A stretch of 64,000 bases of DNA from Pontixanthobacter gangjinensis (GTDB taxonomy: Bacteria; Pseudomonadota; Alphaproteobacteria; Sphingomonadales; Sphingomonadaceae), in the NCBI RefSeq assembly GCF_009827545.1, contig NZ_WTYS01000001.1:1451772-1515771 (forward strand). Direction: 5' to 3'. Made by a program: the position numbers and the translations under genes. Positions 25,786 through 33,867 of this stretch are shown in pieces. The first letter of the stretch is position 1; the number at the start of each line of letters is the position of its first letter. Below the pieces are notes generated by a model, which was not told where the DNA came from, did no database searches, and saw only the letters and a list, made by a program, of their open reading frames with translations.

Positions 25786-27930
25786 ATGACCCATTCGTGG
25801 ATTGACTGCGTTTTTCGTGGTGCGAGAGCTTTTTTGCTGTTGGTCGGTGTGGCTCAGCCCTTAAGCACACAAGCGCAAACGCTTGCAGAGCCAGCCAGTT
25901 TTCCAAGCCCGCAGCAAGTGTTGGTTGGGGATAGGCCGGAGATAATCCCAACCTCGGCCTTCGCTTCGCGCAATCAGATGTTCAATGCAAAATTGTCTCC
26001 CGATGGCAGCAAATTCGCCTATCAAATCATCGATGACGACCGCATACGGATTGCCGTCTTCGATGCCGAAACGCGGCAAGCAATCAAGACGGTCGACTTG
26101 GGCAAGGGCGCGCCGGTGGCGTGGTTTCGCTGGGCGGGAAATGATCGCGTTCTGTTTTCTCTGCACAGCCGCGCCATGTTGTTGCTGACATTTGTCCCGG
26201 CCACGCGGTTGATGCTGCATGATCTGGTTAAGGATGAAACCAGCTTTGTCGGGTTGGACGATCAGGGCTTCAAGGGCGACGATGTGCTGTATGTCGATCC
26301 CGCCGGAGAATTCGTCCTTTTGTCGCTAAAGGACAAGGCGTTCTCTCAGCCATCGGTATACCGCTTCGATCTGGACGGGAAGGGGGCAACCAGTGCGCGG
26401 ATTGTGCAGAAGCGCACGCTAGGCATCGAGCAATGGTGGACCGATAACACGGGGGTAGTCCGGCTGGGAATGAAGCGGCAGGGCAGCAAACGGGTGTCGT
26501 TCTTCTACCGAAGCAATGCGGCGCAGGAATTGGTCGAAGTCGCCAAGTTGCGGCGTGAAGCCGATGCATTCGATAATTGGGATGTGTTGAGCATCCGCGC
26601 TGGCAGCGACACTGGCTATGCGCTGGTCAAAGACGAACGCGGGCTGAACATCCTGCGCGAATTCAACTACCGAACCAGCATGCCTGGAGAGGAAATATTT
26701 GCGCATCCCGAATGGGGTTTGGAAAGCGCAGTATTTGAGAATGACGGGACTTTGCAAGCGGCCAATTTTACTGATGATTTCCCGAATGTGTATTGGTTCG
26801 ATCCGGACATGGCGGCCATCCAAGACAAGTTGGAGCGCACGCTAAAAACCGGGCAGGTCCAGATTTTGTCCAGCTCAGGCAGTGACCGGATGCTAGTCTC
26901 GCACAGTGCAGGCGATGATCCGGGCGTCGTCTACATCTACACTCCCGCACGCAACAAGCTCGACGTGTTCGGTGAATTGCGGCCCGACATTGATTTCAAG
27001 CAATTGACTGCGCCTCAATCGATTGAGTATCCGGCCCGCGATGGCACACGCATTCGCGGTTATCTCACTTTGCCTAAGGGCCGCGCACCCACCGCTCTGC
27101 CGCTAATAATCATGCCGCATGGTGGGCCATATGGCATCCGCGATACCGCAAGCTATCGTGACGAAGTCCAGCTGCTCGCCAATCGGGGTTATGCCATTTT
27201 GCAGCCCAATTATCGCGGCTCAGGCGGATATGGCGAAAAATTTGAGGATCTCGGTAATGGCCAGATTGGCCGGATGATGCAGGACGATTTGGACGATGCG
27301 ATGGACTGGGCGGTCGCACAGGGATTTGCCGATCCGGATCGCGTCTGTTTGGTGGGGGCAAGCTACGGGGGATACGCTTCTTTGTGGGGCGTAACCCGGA
27401 ATCCTGAGCGTTATCGCTGCGCCGCAAGCTGGGCCGGTGTGACAGATTTCGAGGCTCAAGTGGGCTTCGACCGGGGGTTCTTTACCCGCCGCAACAATAA
27501 GAAGTGGCAACGCCGTGTCCAAGGCGACGAGCCTGACTTCAAGTTGGGGCTAGTCTCGCCTTTACAGCAAATCGGGATGCTAACCCGCCCGATTTTGCTG
27601 GCGCATGGCAAACGCGACCGGACCGTGCCGTTCAGCCAGTTCACCATGATGAGCGACGCGGCCAAGACGGCGGAGGTCGACATCACAGAATTGGTCCTTG
27701 ACGATGCCGGACATTCTTTCAGCAAGGTCGAGGATGAGCAAAAGTGGTATGATGCGCTGATCGCATTCCTCGCACGGACCAATCCAAGCGATGTGAATGT
27801 TGCGAAGCCAGCGGATATTTCAAAGGAAGGTGATAGCAAGACTGGTGCCCAAGTACCGTCAGATGGTGCAGAAATATCTACTGACGCAACCCCTGAGACG
27901 ATAATTACCGAGCCAGATCTGGCTGGATAA
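25786..27930 (+). CDS. S9-family peptidase, second tandem copy
   Basis: A 714-residue paralogue of the preceding gene, with matching blocks such as PHGGPYGIRD, QLLANRGYAILQPNYRG and CAASWAGVTD. The catalytic triad is intact: Ser526 in GASYGGYASL, Asp in HGKRDRTVP, His in DAGHSF. It has a longer C-terminal tail of about 50 acidic, Thr/Ser-rich residues that the first copy lacks. The N-terminal signal (MTHSWIDCVFRGARAFLLLV) is longer and less typical. The propeller parts differ more than the hydrolase parts, as expected if the copies have different substrates. Confidence 0.88.
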   Translation: MTHSWIDCVFRGARAFLLLVGVAQPLSTQAQTLAEPASFPSPQQVLVGDRPEIIPTSAFASRNQMFNAKLSPDGSKFAYQIIDDDRIRIAVFDAETRQAIKTVDLGKGAPVAWFRWAGNDRVLFSLHSRAMLLLTFVPATRLMLHDLVKDETSFVGLDDQGFKGDDVLYVDPAGEFVLLSLKDKAFSQPSVYRFDLDGKGATSARIVQKRTLGIEQWWTDNTGVVRLGMKRQGSKRVSFFYRSNAAQELVEVAKLRREADAFDNWDVLSIRAGSDTGYALVKDERGLNILREFNYRTSMPGEEIFAHPEWGLESAVFENDGTLQAANFTDDFPNVYWFDPDMAAIQDKLERTLKTGQVQILSSSGSDRMLVSHSAGDDPGVVYIYTPARNKLDVFGELRPDIDFKQLTAPQSIEYPARDGTRIRGYLTLPKGRAPTALPLIIMPHGGPYGIRDTASYRDEVQLLANRGYAILQPNYRGSGGYGEKFEDLGNGQIGRMMQDDLDDAMDWAVAQGFADPDRVCLVGASYGGYASLWGVTRNPERYRCAASWAGVTDFEAQVGFDRGFFTRRNNKKWQRRVQGDEPDFKLGLVSPLQQIGMLTRPILLAHGKRDRTVPFSQFTMMSDAAKTAEVDITELVLDDAGHSFSKVEDEQKWYDALIAFLARTNPSDVNVAKPADISKEGDSKTGAQVPSDGAEISTDATPETIITEPDLAG

Positions 27931-27968
27931 TTGCAGGAAGCTGCCATCGTCGCTACGGTGGAACCATC

Positions 27969-28367
27969 ATGAAGCAATTGTTCCAACACGCCGCCAATAC
28001 CGATGATATCACCGTGCGCGTCGCGGTGAGCTTCCTGCCCGAGCAATCGCATCCCGAAGCTGGCAAATGGTTCTGGGTGTATCATATACGAATCGAGAAT
28101 GATTCTGACCGGACAGTGCAGCTAAAATCACGCCACTGGCGAATTACGGACGCGCGCGGCATGATCAACCATGTCGATGGCGAAGGCGTTGTGGGTGAAA
28201 CGCCGTTGCTGGAGCCGGGGCAAACGCATGATTATGTGTCCGGCTGTCCGCTGACCACACCAAGCGGTTCGATGGAGGGGTTTTACACTTTCACAACCCG
28301 TGAGAACGAGCAATTCGAAGTTCGCATTCCCTATTTTCCATTGTCGGCCCCGGCAACGGCGGATTGA
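27969..28367 (+). CDS. apaG: ApaG-domain protein
   Basis: A 132-residue single-domain ApaG with an immunoglobulin-like fold. EGVVGETPLLEPGQTHDYVSGCPL and GSMEGFYTF are the family core. ApaG has been linked to cobalt and magnesium tolerance in enterobacteria, but its biochemical role is not settled. It follows the S9 pair after 38 bases and precedes a LysR gene. Either arrangement could be coincidence. Confidence 0.9.
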   Translation: MKQLFQHAANTDDITVRVAVSFLPEQSHPEAGKWFWVYHIRIENDSDRTVQLKSRHWRITDARGMINHVDGEGVVGETPLLEPGQTHDYVSGCPLTTPSGSMEGFYTFTTRENEQFEVRIPYFPLSAPATAD

Positions 28368-28433
28368 GCTGTGGCACAGCATTCGTATCCACGGGTTGCA
28401 GGCTGGCCTCCTCACGCCTAAATCGGCCCGACC

Positions 28434-29225
28434 ATGAAACGCACCCACCTGCCTCTCAACGCATTGCGCGTCTATGATGCTGCCGCGCGGCATCTGAGCT
28501 TTACCCGCGCTGCTGACGAGCTTGCAGTGACACCTGCGGCGGTCGGTCAGCAAATCCGCGCGCTGGAGGATCATCTCGGCACCGTGCTGTTCCGCCGCAC
28601 CAGCAAGGGGCTGGAACTGACGCCCGAAGGCTGTGCCGGACTCGATTCTTTGCGCGAAGGCTTCCTTAAATTCGAGGAAAGCGTGCAAGCAATGCAGGCC
28701 GGTCAGGCAAGCGACAGTTATACTATTGCCGCCCCGCGTGAATTCTATGCACAATGGCTCGCGCCTAGACTGGCCGCATTCCGCAAGAACAATCCCGCTA
28801 TTCGGTACCAATTGGTCGAGGACGAAAACGCCGATTTCACCGAAGCCAATTTGGACGTTGCGATCCGGCTGATTGACGGACCTGGCGATTTGCATGGGGT
28901 TGAACTGGCTCCGGCGCGGCGGGTTGTCGTGTCGATTGCCGGTGCGCCCGACGAATGGATTGATTGGCCAGGCGCTCCATTGCCAGAAGGGGCCGAACCC
29001 ACCGTGCAAGTTGGCAATGCCGGGCAGGCGCTAAGCAGCGCGATGGCGGGCATGGGCAAGGCGATCCTGCCCTATTTACTGGTGTCCGAAGCTGTGGACG
29101 CAGGGCGGCTGGATATTCTCGAAGGGCCGGACGAGGGGCGCCGCGCCTATTGGTTGATCGCGCCGCCACCGCAATGGCGGCAAAAGAAGGTCAAAGCGCT
29201 GGTCGAGTTCCTGTCCGGCGAATGA
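28434..29225 (+). CDS. LysR-family regulator (GcvA-like)
   Basis: A 263-residue regulator. Residues 4-63 form the winged helix-turn-helix (LPLNALRVYDAAARHLSFTRAADELAVTPAAVGQQI), closest in style to the GcvA/AmpR branch. The effector domain is slightly short for the family. Its stop overlaps the start of a GNAT gene as ATGA, so the two are translated together. This suggests that it acts on a target elsewhere or regulates its own short operon. Confidence 0.88.
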   Translation: MKRTHLPLNALRVYDAAARHLSFTRAADELAVTPAAVGQQIRALEDHLGTVLFRRTSKGLELTPEGCAGLDSLREGFLKFEESVQAMQAGQASDSYTIAAPREFYAQWLAPRLAAFRKNNPAIRYQLVEDENADFTEANLDVAIRLIDGPGDLHGVELAPARRVVVSIAGAPDEWIDWPGAPLPEGAEPTVQVGNAGQALSSAMAGMGKAILPYLLVSEAVDAGRLDILEGPDEGRRAYWLIAPPPQWRQKKVKALVEFLSGE

Positions 29226-29752
29226 TCCCGCCTGTTCCAGAATTGATAACCGAAAGATTCCGGCTGCGAGGTTTGGAAGAAGACGATGTCGGAACCTTAT
29301 GGCCCAGTTTTTCGGACGAAACCGCGATGCTTTATTGGAGCCGCGGGCCGTTCGCCGACAAGGTTGAATTGCGACAATGGCTATTTGACAGCGATTGGGG
29401 CGGCCGAACATGGATTGCCGAACCGCTCAAAGGTGGCGAAGCTGTATGCCGGATCGTTGCAAGCGGGGAAGCGCCCGAAGCTGCGGAGATCGGCTACATC
29501 ACGGCGCTGGGACAAGAGCGGAAGGGGATAGCGCGTGAATGCGTGACGGCTGTTATTGGCCATCTGATAGAGGCCGAAGGGTTTGGACGGATTTGGGCCG
29601 ATGTCGATCCGCGCAACACGGCATCAAACGGCTTGCTGAAAACGCTCGGTTTCCGCGAAGAAGAGCGTATCATCAATGCGGTGGAAACACATATTGGCTG
29701 GTGCGACAGCCTGATTTGGACCCTGTCAGCCGCTGATTGGAAAGCACGGTAA
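29222..29752 (+). CDS. GNAT-family N-acetyltransferase
   Basis: A 176-residue acetyltransferase of the RimJ/RimL type. ITERFRLRGLEEDD at the start, the acetyl-CoA loop region ALGQERKGIARECV and the NTASNGLLKTLGFREE motif are characteristic. It probably acetylates an amine on a small molecule or protein N-terminus. It overlaps the LysR gene by four bases and ends eight bases from the convergent lipoprotein stop codon. Confidence 0.85.
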   Translation: MIPPVPELITERFRLRGLEEDDVGTLWPSFSDETAMLYWSRGPFADKVELRQWLFDSDWGGRTWIAEPLKGGEAVCRIVASGEAPEAAEIGYITALGQERKGIARECVTAVIGHLIEAEGFGRIWADVDPRNTASNGLLKTLGFREEERIINAVETHIGWCDSLIWTLSAADWKAR

Positions 29753-29759
29753 GTTCACC

Positions 29760-30509
29760 TCACGCAGGCGAAAGCAAGAACGCGCCAAGTCGTGCTGACT
29801 GGTCCTCGGGTAGTTGGTCCATTGCTTCATACAAGAACACTCCGATGCTGCATTGGTCCTCGGGCGCGGCGCGCATTAGGCGGCCTTCATCACCCAGAAT
29901 TTTCATCAATCTCTCATCCGTGCCCAAGCCGCGCATCCTGGCATACAGCGCCTGGTAGTCACCTTCTGCCGGTTCGCTTCGCGGCTGCGGGTGGGATTGT
30001 CCGCCGGCCATTGCGCGGATCAAATCTACTTTGTTACGTTGAACCGCATTTTGAACGCGCGACGACATTAGTGAAGTATCGAAAGTCTCGCCAACGGCCA
30101 GCTTGGCGCAGCTCGGCTTGTCACTGACTTCAAAGGTTTTCATCAGATTGAGCGTGCTGTCGAGCAATGCTGCAATCTGCGCGTTCGGTGCCAGCTTTAC
30201 CGACTGTCCATGCATTGCTTCCAATTCACCAAGCCATTGCTTGCCAATTGCTATCCCGTCGTCCTTGGAAAGCGAGCTCTTCATCTCGGCATCGACACCG
30301 CGGCCAACCAGTTCATCGAATTCAGCAGGGAAATCCTGCTTGACCGCTTCCCAAAATGCTTTGGTGTCCGGCGCGGCGAGCAGGCCTTCTTCAAATTCTT
30401 GAGAAACCTGTTCGCGGGTTTTAGGGGCGGAGCAGGCTGAAACAGCGAGCGCTAAAGCGGCGAGTGGCACAGCGCCCTTTAGCGCATTTACCCGCTTGAA
30501 AATCGCCAT
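29760..30509 (-). CDS. Putative lipoprotein
   Basis: A 249-residue protein with a lipoprotein signal (LALAVSAC, lipid-anchored Cys near residue 26), followed by KTREQVSQEFEEG and an all-helical, charged body. Two later Cys (in KPSCAKL and EDQCSIG) may form a disulfide. The chain ends in ARLGAFLLSPA. I do not recognise the domain. It is last in a minus-strand series that starts with the EEP-family gene, with an 85-base gap after the sterol desaturase gene. Confidence 0.65.
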   Translation of the reverse strand: MAIFKRVNALKGAVPLAALALAVSACSAPKTREQVSQEFEEGLLAAPDTKAFWEAVKQDFPAEFDELVGRGVDAEMKSSLSKDDGIAIGKQWLGELEAMHGQSVKLAPNAQIAALLDSTLNLMKTFEVSDKPSCAKLAVGETFDTSLMSSRVQNAVQRNKVDLIRAMAGGQSHPQPRSEPAEGDYQALYARMRGLGTDERLMKILGDEGRLMRAAPEDQCSIGVFLYEAMDQLPEDQSARLGAFLLSPA

Positions 30510-30594
30510 CAATTCGTGCCTCGCTTGCCGTCCAATATCTTCGCATAAAGTAGGTGTGGGCCCAAAAAGCCTGTCGGTAACGGCGTTCGAAAAA

Positions 30595-31473
30595 TCAGGC
30601 TATACCGGTCGGCAAGACGCTCCATACCATCAATCCGGCCAATATTGCGGCGGTACCCCCTGCGGCGAACCGGCGCGTCATGACAGTCGGCTTTGCGACC
30701 GCGTTAAAGCGTGCTTTGTATTGCGGGTGCTCGGTGCCCATCCACCGGTCCCAAAACGTGAAATAAAAGCCGTAATTGTGGCGAAATTCGCTGTGGTGCA
30801 AATCGTGGTGAGTGGTGGTGGAAATCCAGTCTGTCCATTTGCTGTCTGTCCAGCCTGCAGGGAACAACTCGACCCCGGCATGCGCCATCACATTGCGGAA
30901 GATCATGTGCCACAGGAAGAAGAAAATTGCCCATCCGGCATAGGCAACGCCGAGCGTGCTAACGGCGAGCAAAAAGATCGGCATAAAGATCGATTCGGTC
31001 ACCGCCTCTGCAGTGGCAAAGCTGTATGACGTCCACGGTGTAGGGGTGCGCGATTTGTGGTGATGAAGATGCGTGGCCTTATACAAGCGCTTGTGATGCA
31101 ACGCGCGGTGCATCCAATAAAAATAGGCATCATGCGCCAGCACCATTATCGCAAATTGAAACGCGATCAGAGCTACCGAAGCACCCTCAAGTTTGAATTC
31201 GATATAGCCATATTCGCGCAAAACGAGCGTTGTAATCGTGGTGATCGCAAACACCACGACTGTCCGCATCGAGGAGAAAAACTCGCGGATATAATCGCTG
31301 CGAATGGCGCGCCGTTTCTGGATACGGCGATTGTCCGCCCAGCGCTTAAACACCAGCAGCAAGACAGTCATCAGACTGGCCGCAACCATGTAACGGGTCA
31401 GATCAAGCGTGATGCCAGTAACGATGTGGTCGCTGACTTTGTCCAAAAAAGTTGTTTCTGTTGGCGTTGTCAT
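30595..31473 (-). CDS. Sterol desaturase / fatty acid hydroxylase family
   Basis: A 292-residue membrane di-iron enzyme. The histidine clusters are complete: HDAYFYWMHRALHH, HLHHHKS and THHDLHHSEF, the eight-histidine pattern of this family. About four membrane segments surround them. Bacterial members include carotenoid, fatty acid and ornithine-lipid hydroxylases; the substrate is not clear. ATG 31473 follows a good GGAG (six bases). Confidence 0.85.
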   Translation of the reverse strand: MTTPTETTFLDKVSDHIVTGITLDLTRYMVAASLMTVLLLVFKRWADNRRIQKRRAIRSDYIREFFSSMRTVVVFAITTITTLVLREYGYIEFKLEGASVALIAFQFAIMVLAHDAYFYWMHRALHHKRLYKATHLHHHKSRTPTPWTSYSFATAEAVTESIFMPIFLLAVSTLGVAYAGWAIFFFLWHMIFRNVMAHAGVELFPAGWTDSKWTDWISTTTHHDLHHSEFRHNYGFYFTFWDRWMGTEHPQYKARFNAVAKPTVMTRRFAAGGTAAILAGLMVWSVLPTGIA

Positions 31474-31610
31474 CAATTGCTCCGGTCACCGCGATGCACT
31501 GACAATTCTTGCAAGGCAATAAGAAGCCTACAAGACGGTGCGAAAAAATCAGCTTAACTCGACGAATTTGTTGCCGGCTACAGTTCGGGCCAGTGAAATC
31601 CAGTGGCGTA

Positions 31611-32717
31611 TTAATTTGCCTCTTCGGCGCTGTCTTCGCGGTAATCCTGAATTGCCTCATTACCGTCGGCCCGGTCTTCGGCATCCGGTTCTTCGGTCCG
31701 GTCATTCACTTTTCGCGCGGCAGCCGGGGCAAGGCAGAGTTCGGCGATTACAGGCCGATGATCCGATCCGACATTGTCCAGCACACGGATATCGCGCAGC
31801 AGGAATTCTTCGGTCACGAATAGATGATCGAGCGGCCAGCCGAGCCAGGTTTTGTCAGCAGGAAATGTCGCGAAATTGCCGCGACCGATACGTGGGTCGA
31901 GAAACTCGCCGATGCTCTTGAATAGCAGCGTAGTGTCTGACCAGCCTACATCGTTGAAGTCACCAATAGCGAGGACCGGCATGGTTTGGTCTTTGGCATG
32001 ACGGGCCGCCAACACGATTTCAGCGTCGCGTTCCTCTGTGTCTTGTCCGGGATGGGGCGGGCGAGGATGCAAGCCGATTAGGCGAAACTTCTGCCCTGCT
32101 GTCAGGGTCGCATAAGCTGATGGTGTGTCTTCCTCGGCCAAATCCTGTACCGAACCGTCCGTCATCGGCAGACGGGTGGCAAACAAAAGCCCGTATGTAT
32201 TATCCAACGGGCGCTCCAGCTTCTCCGGATATTCAGCGAGCACGCCAGCTAGCGCATCGCGCCATTTCTGATCGGTTTCCAGAAGCAACAGAATGTCAGG
32301 TTGCTCTCGTTCAAGCATCTCGATTGTGGCAGCATAATTGCGGTTTTTCTGCAGCACGTTGAAGCTCATCACGCTAAAGCATTTGTCGGATTCGAGGGCG
32401 AGCTTTTCGGTCTTGGCAACTTCGGCAGCGGCGAGCGGCGTGTAGGGATGGACGCGGTATAGTTGCCAAGCCGCCAGACCGATCAGCACAAGTGAAGAAT
32501 ACGGGCGCCACTTGCGATCAAACAGCCATAGCAATACGGCCATTACCAGCATGGCCACCAAAATCTGCACTCGCGGGAAGTCCCAGATACGCACCCACCA
32601 TTGATTAAGATCGGTTGTGCTGAGAAGCGAACCGGCAATGAGCGCGACGGCGAGTGCGCGCAGCATCCATATCGCGCTAGCTTTGAACAGTCGGGATTTC
32701 TGGCGGGTCAAATGCAA
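31611..32717 (-). CDS. Membrane-anchored endonuclease/exonuclease/phosphatase protein
   Basis: A 368-residue protein of the EEP superfamily. Two or three membrane segments (residues 14-85) are followed by the catalytic domain, with SFNVLQKNRN near residue 116, DILLLLET, IGDFNDV and GSDHRPV, which supply metal and phosphate ligands. The C-terminus is a 30-residue acidic tail. Family members cleave DNA, inositol phosphates or sphingomyelin, so the name does not fix a substrate. The start is TTG 32717, supported only by AGAAGG upstream. ATG 32666 is a less complete alternative. Confidence 0.75.
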   Translation of the reverse strand: MHLTRQKSRLFKASAIWMLRALAVALIAGSLLSTTDLNQWWVRIWDFPRVQILVAMLVMAVLLWLFDRKWRPYSSLVLIGLAAWQLYRVHPYTPLAAAEVAKTEKLALESDKCFSVMSFNVLQKNRNYAATIEMLEREQPDILLLLETDQKWRDALAGVLAEYPEKLERPLDNTYGLLFATRLPMTDGSVQDLAEEDTPSAYATLTAGQKFRLIGLHPRPPHPGQDTEERDAEIVLAARHAKDQTMPVLAIGDFNDVGWSDTTLLFKSIGEFLDPRIGRGNFATFPADKTWLGWPLDHLFVTEEFLLRDIRVLDNVGSDHRPVIAELCLAPAAARKVNDRTEEPDAEDRADGNEAIQDYREDSAEEAN

Positions 32718-32795
32718 TGGCCTTCTTAGGGGTATGACGGCATGAACCTCCCAATGCTTGAAATTCGCGAAAGGTTAAACCCCTGAAACGTAATT

Positions 32796-33542
32796 CTAAA
32801 GTTGCGTTTTAATCAGCATCCATACCGCCATGCCGACCATAAACACATTCTCGGTCAACGATATAAAGCCTAGCGGAACATTGCTGTCGCCTCCGACGCA
32901 AGCGCATTTCAATTCGCGCTTCTGGATATAGACCGCGTAGATGACCGAGATCGCGCCGATTGTTCCGATGAACAGCGCCACTGGAATTGCAAGCCACATA
33001 AACACGCCTGCGATCATTAGTACGCCCGTCAATCCCTCAGCATAAGGATAAATATAGCCGTAGCGGACCCAGCGTTTGGCAAGCAGGTCGTAATTGAGAA
33101 ACATGCTGGAGAAGGCCTCGACATCGCGCAGTTTTAGATAGGCGAGGCCGCACATCGAGAAGGCGACAAACCATTCCGCGGTGAATGCCGAGACAGGCTC
33201 CCCAGTGACCACAAAAGCAGCGGCCAGCGCCATCAGAAAAGTCATTCCAAATAATGCAATTACAGGACGGTAGGTGGTGTCACTGCGCTGGTCCTTAGGC
33301 TGGTCGAGCCCGAAGTGAATTCGCAAATCGTCATAACCCCCAATTCGCGCGCCATCTATGAAAGTCTGCGGAGTGGTCTTCACATCATGCTTGGCCTTGA
33401 ACGCGTCGGTTTCCTCGCGGGTGGTGAGGTGATGATCTGCCACCTCAAAGCCATGTCGTTCCAGCAGCCACTTTGACTTAATGCCGTAGGGGCAAGTATG
33501 GGTTTCCATTACCATCCGGTGAAGCTGAGCGGTCTTGGTCAT
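32796..33542 (-). CDS. Glutaredoxin-MauE fusion membrane protein
   Basis: A 248-residue fusion. Residues 8-80 are a glutaredoxin domain with the C17-PYG active site, the cis-Pro TTPQTFIDG and IGGYDDL glutathione motifs. Residues 93-245 carry four membrane segments of the MauE/DoxX redox type, with a C213-A-C215 pair near the last segment. It probably moves thiol electrons between cytosolic glutathione and the membrane or periplasm. It follows csoR by one base on the same strand and faces copA-copB, so a role in copper-linked thiol homeostasis is likely but inferred. Confidence 0.78.
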   Translation of the reverse strand: MTKTAQLHRMVMETHTCPYGIKSKWLLERHGFEVADHHLTTREETDAFKAKHDVKTTPQTFIDGARIGGYDDLRIHFGLDQPKDQRSDTTYRPVIALFGMTFLMALAAAFVVTGEPVSAFTAEWFVAFSMCGLAYLKLRDVEAFSSMFLNYDLLAKRWVRYGYIYPYAEGLTGVLMIAGVFMWLAIPVALFIGTIGAISVIYAVYIQKRELKCACVGGDSNVPLGFISLTENVFMVGMAVWMLIKTQL

Positions 33543-33543
33543 C

Positions 33544-33816
33544 CTATTTCTTCTTCTCGAGTAGATCGATTAGCTCATGAAATTTTTGGCGTTGTTCGGC
33601 TTCGTTACCGCTGGCGATGGCTTCGGCTACGCAGGTTGCAGCGTGGTCTTTCAGCACTTCACTCTCGACTTTCGCGAGGGCAGATTTTGCGGCCTGAATC
33701 TGGGTCAGCACATCTATGCAATAGCGGCCACCTTCAATCATCTGGGCAACGCCGCGAACTTGACCGGCGATGCGGTTGAGGCGGTTGACCTTCTTCTTGG
33801 CGCTATCTGGATGCAT
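33544..33816 (-). CDS. csoR: CsoR-family copper-sensing repressor
   Basis: A 90-residue all-helical repressor. The C33-H58-C62 triad (RYC, KDH, ATC) has the spacing of the mycobacterial copper sensor CsoR, and differs from the Ni/Co sensor RcnR and the formaldehyde sensor FrmR. It should bind DNA as a tetramer without metal and release it with Cu(I). It is divergent from copA, with an operator-like palindrome in the 51-base gap, and leads the glutaredoxin-MauE gene in the same transcript. Confidence 0.9.
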   Translation of the reverse strand: MHPDSAKKKVNRLNRIAGQVRGVAQMIEGGRYCIDVLTQIQAAKSALAKVESEVLKDHAATCVAEAIASGNEAEQRQKFHELIDLLEKKK

Positions 33817-33836
33817 ACACTAGAACTCTTCTTGTA

Positions 33837-33853
33837 ATACCCTAGGGGGGTAT
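33837..33853. promoter_or_regulatory. CsoR-type copper operator
   Basis: ATACCCTAGGGGGGTAT has the TACCC...GGGTA dyad with a G/C tract that CsoR proteins bind. It lies midway between the divergent csoR and copA starts, so one tetramer could repress both. The adjacent TATATATAA at 33851-33859 is a possible copA -10 region. Confidence 0.75.
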
Positions 33854-33867
33854 ATATAAAGCCCATC

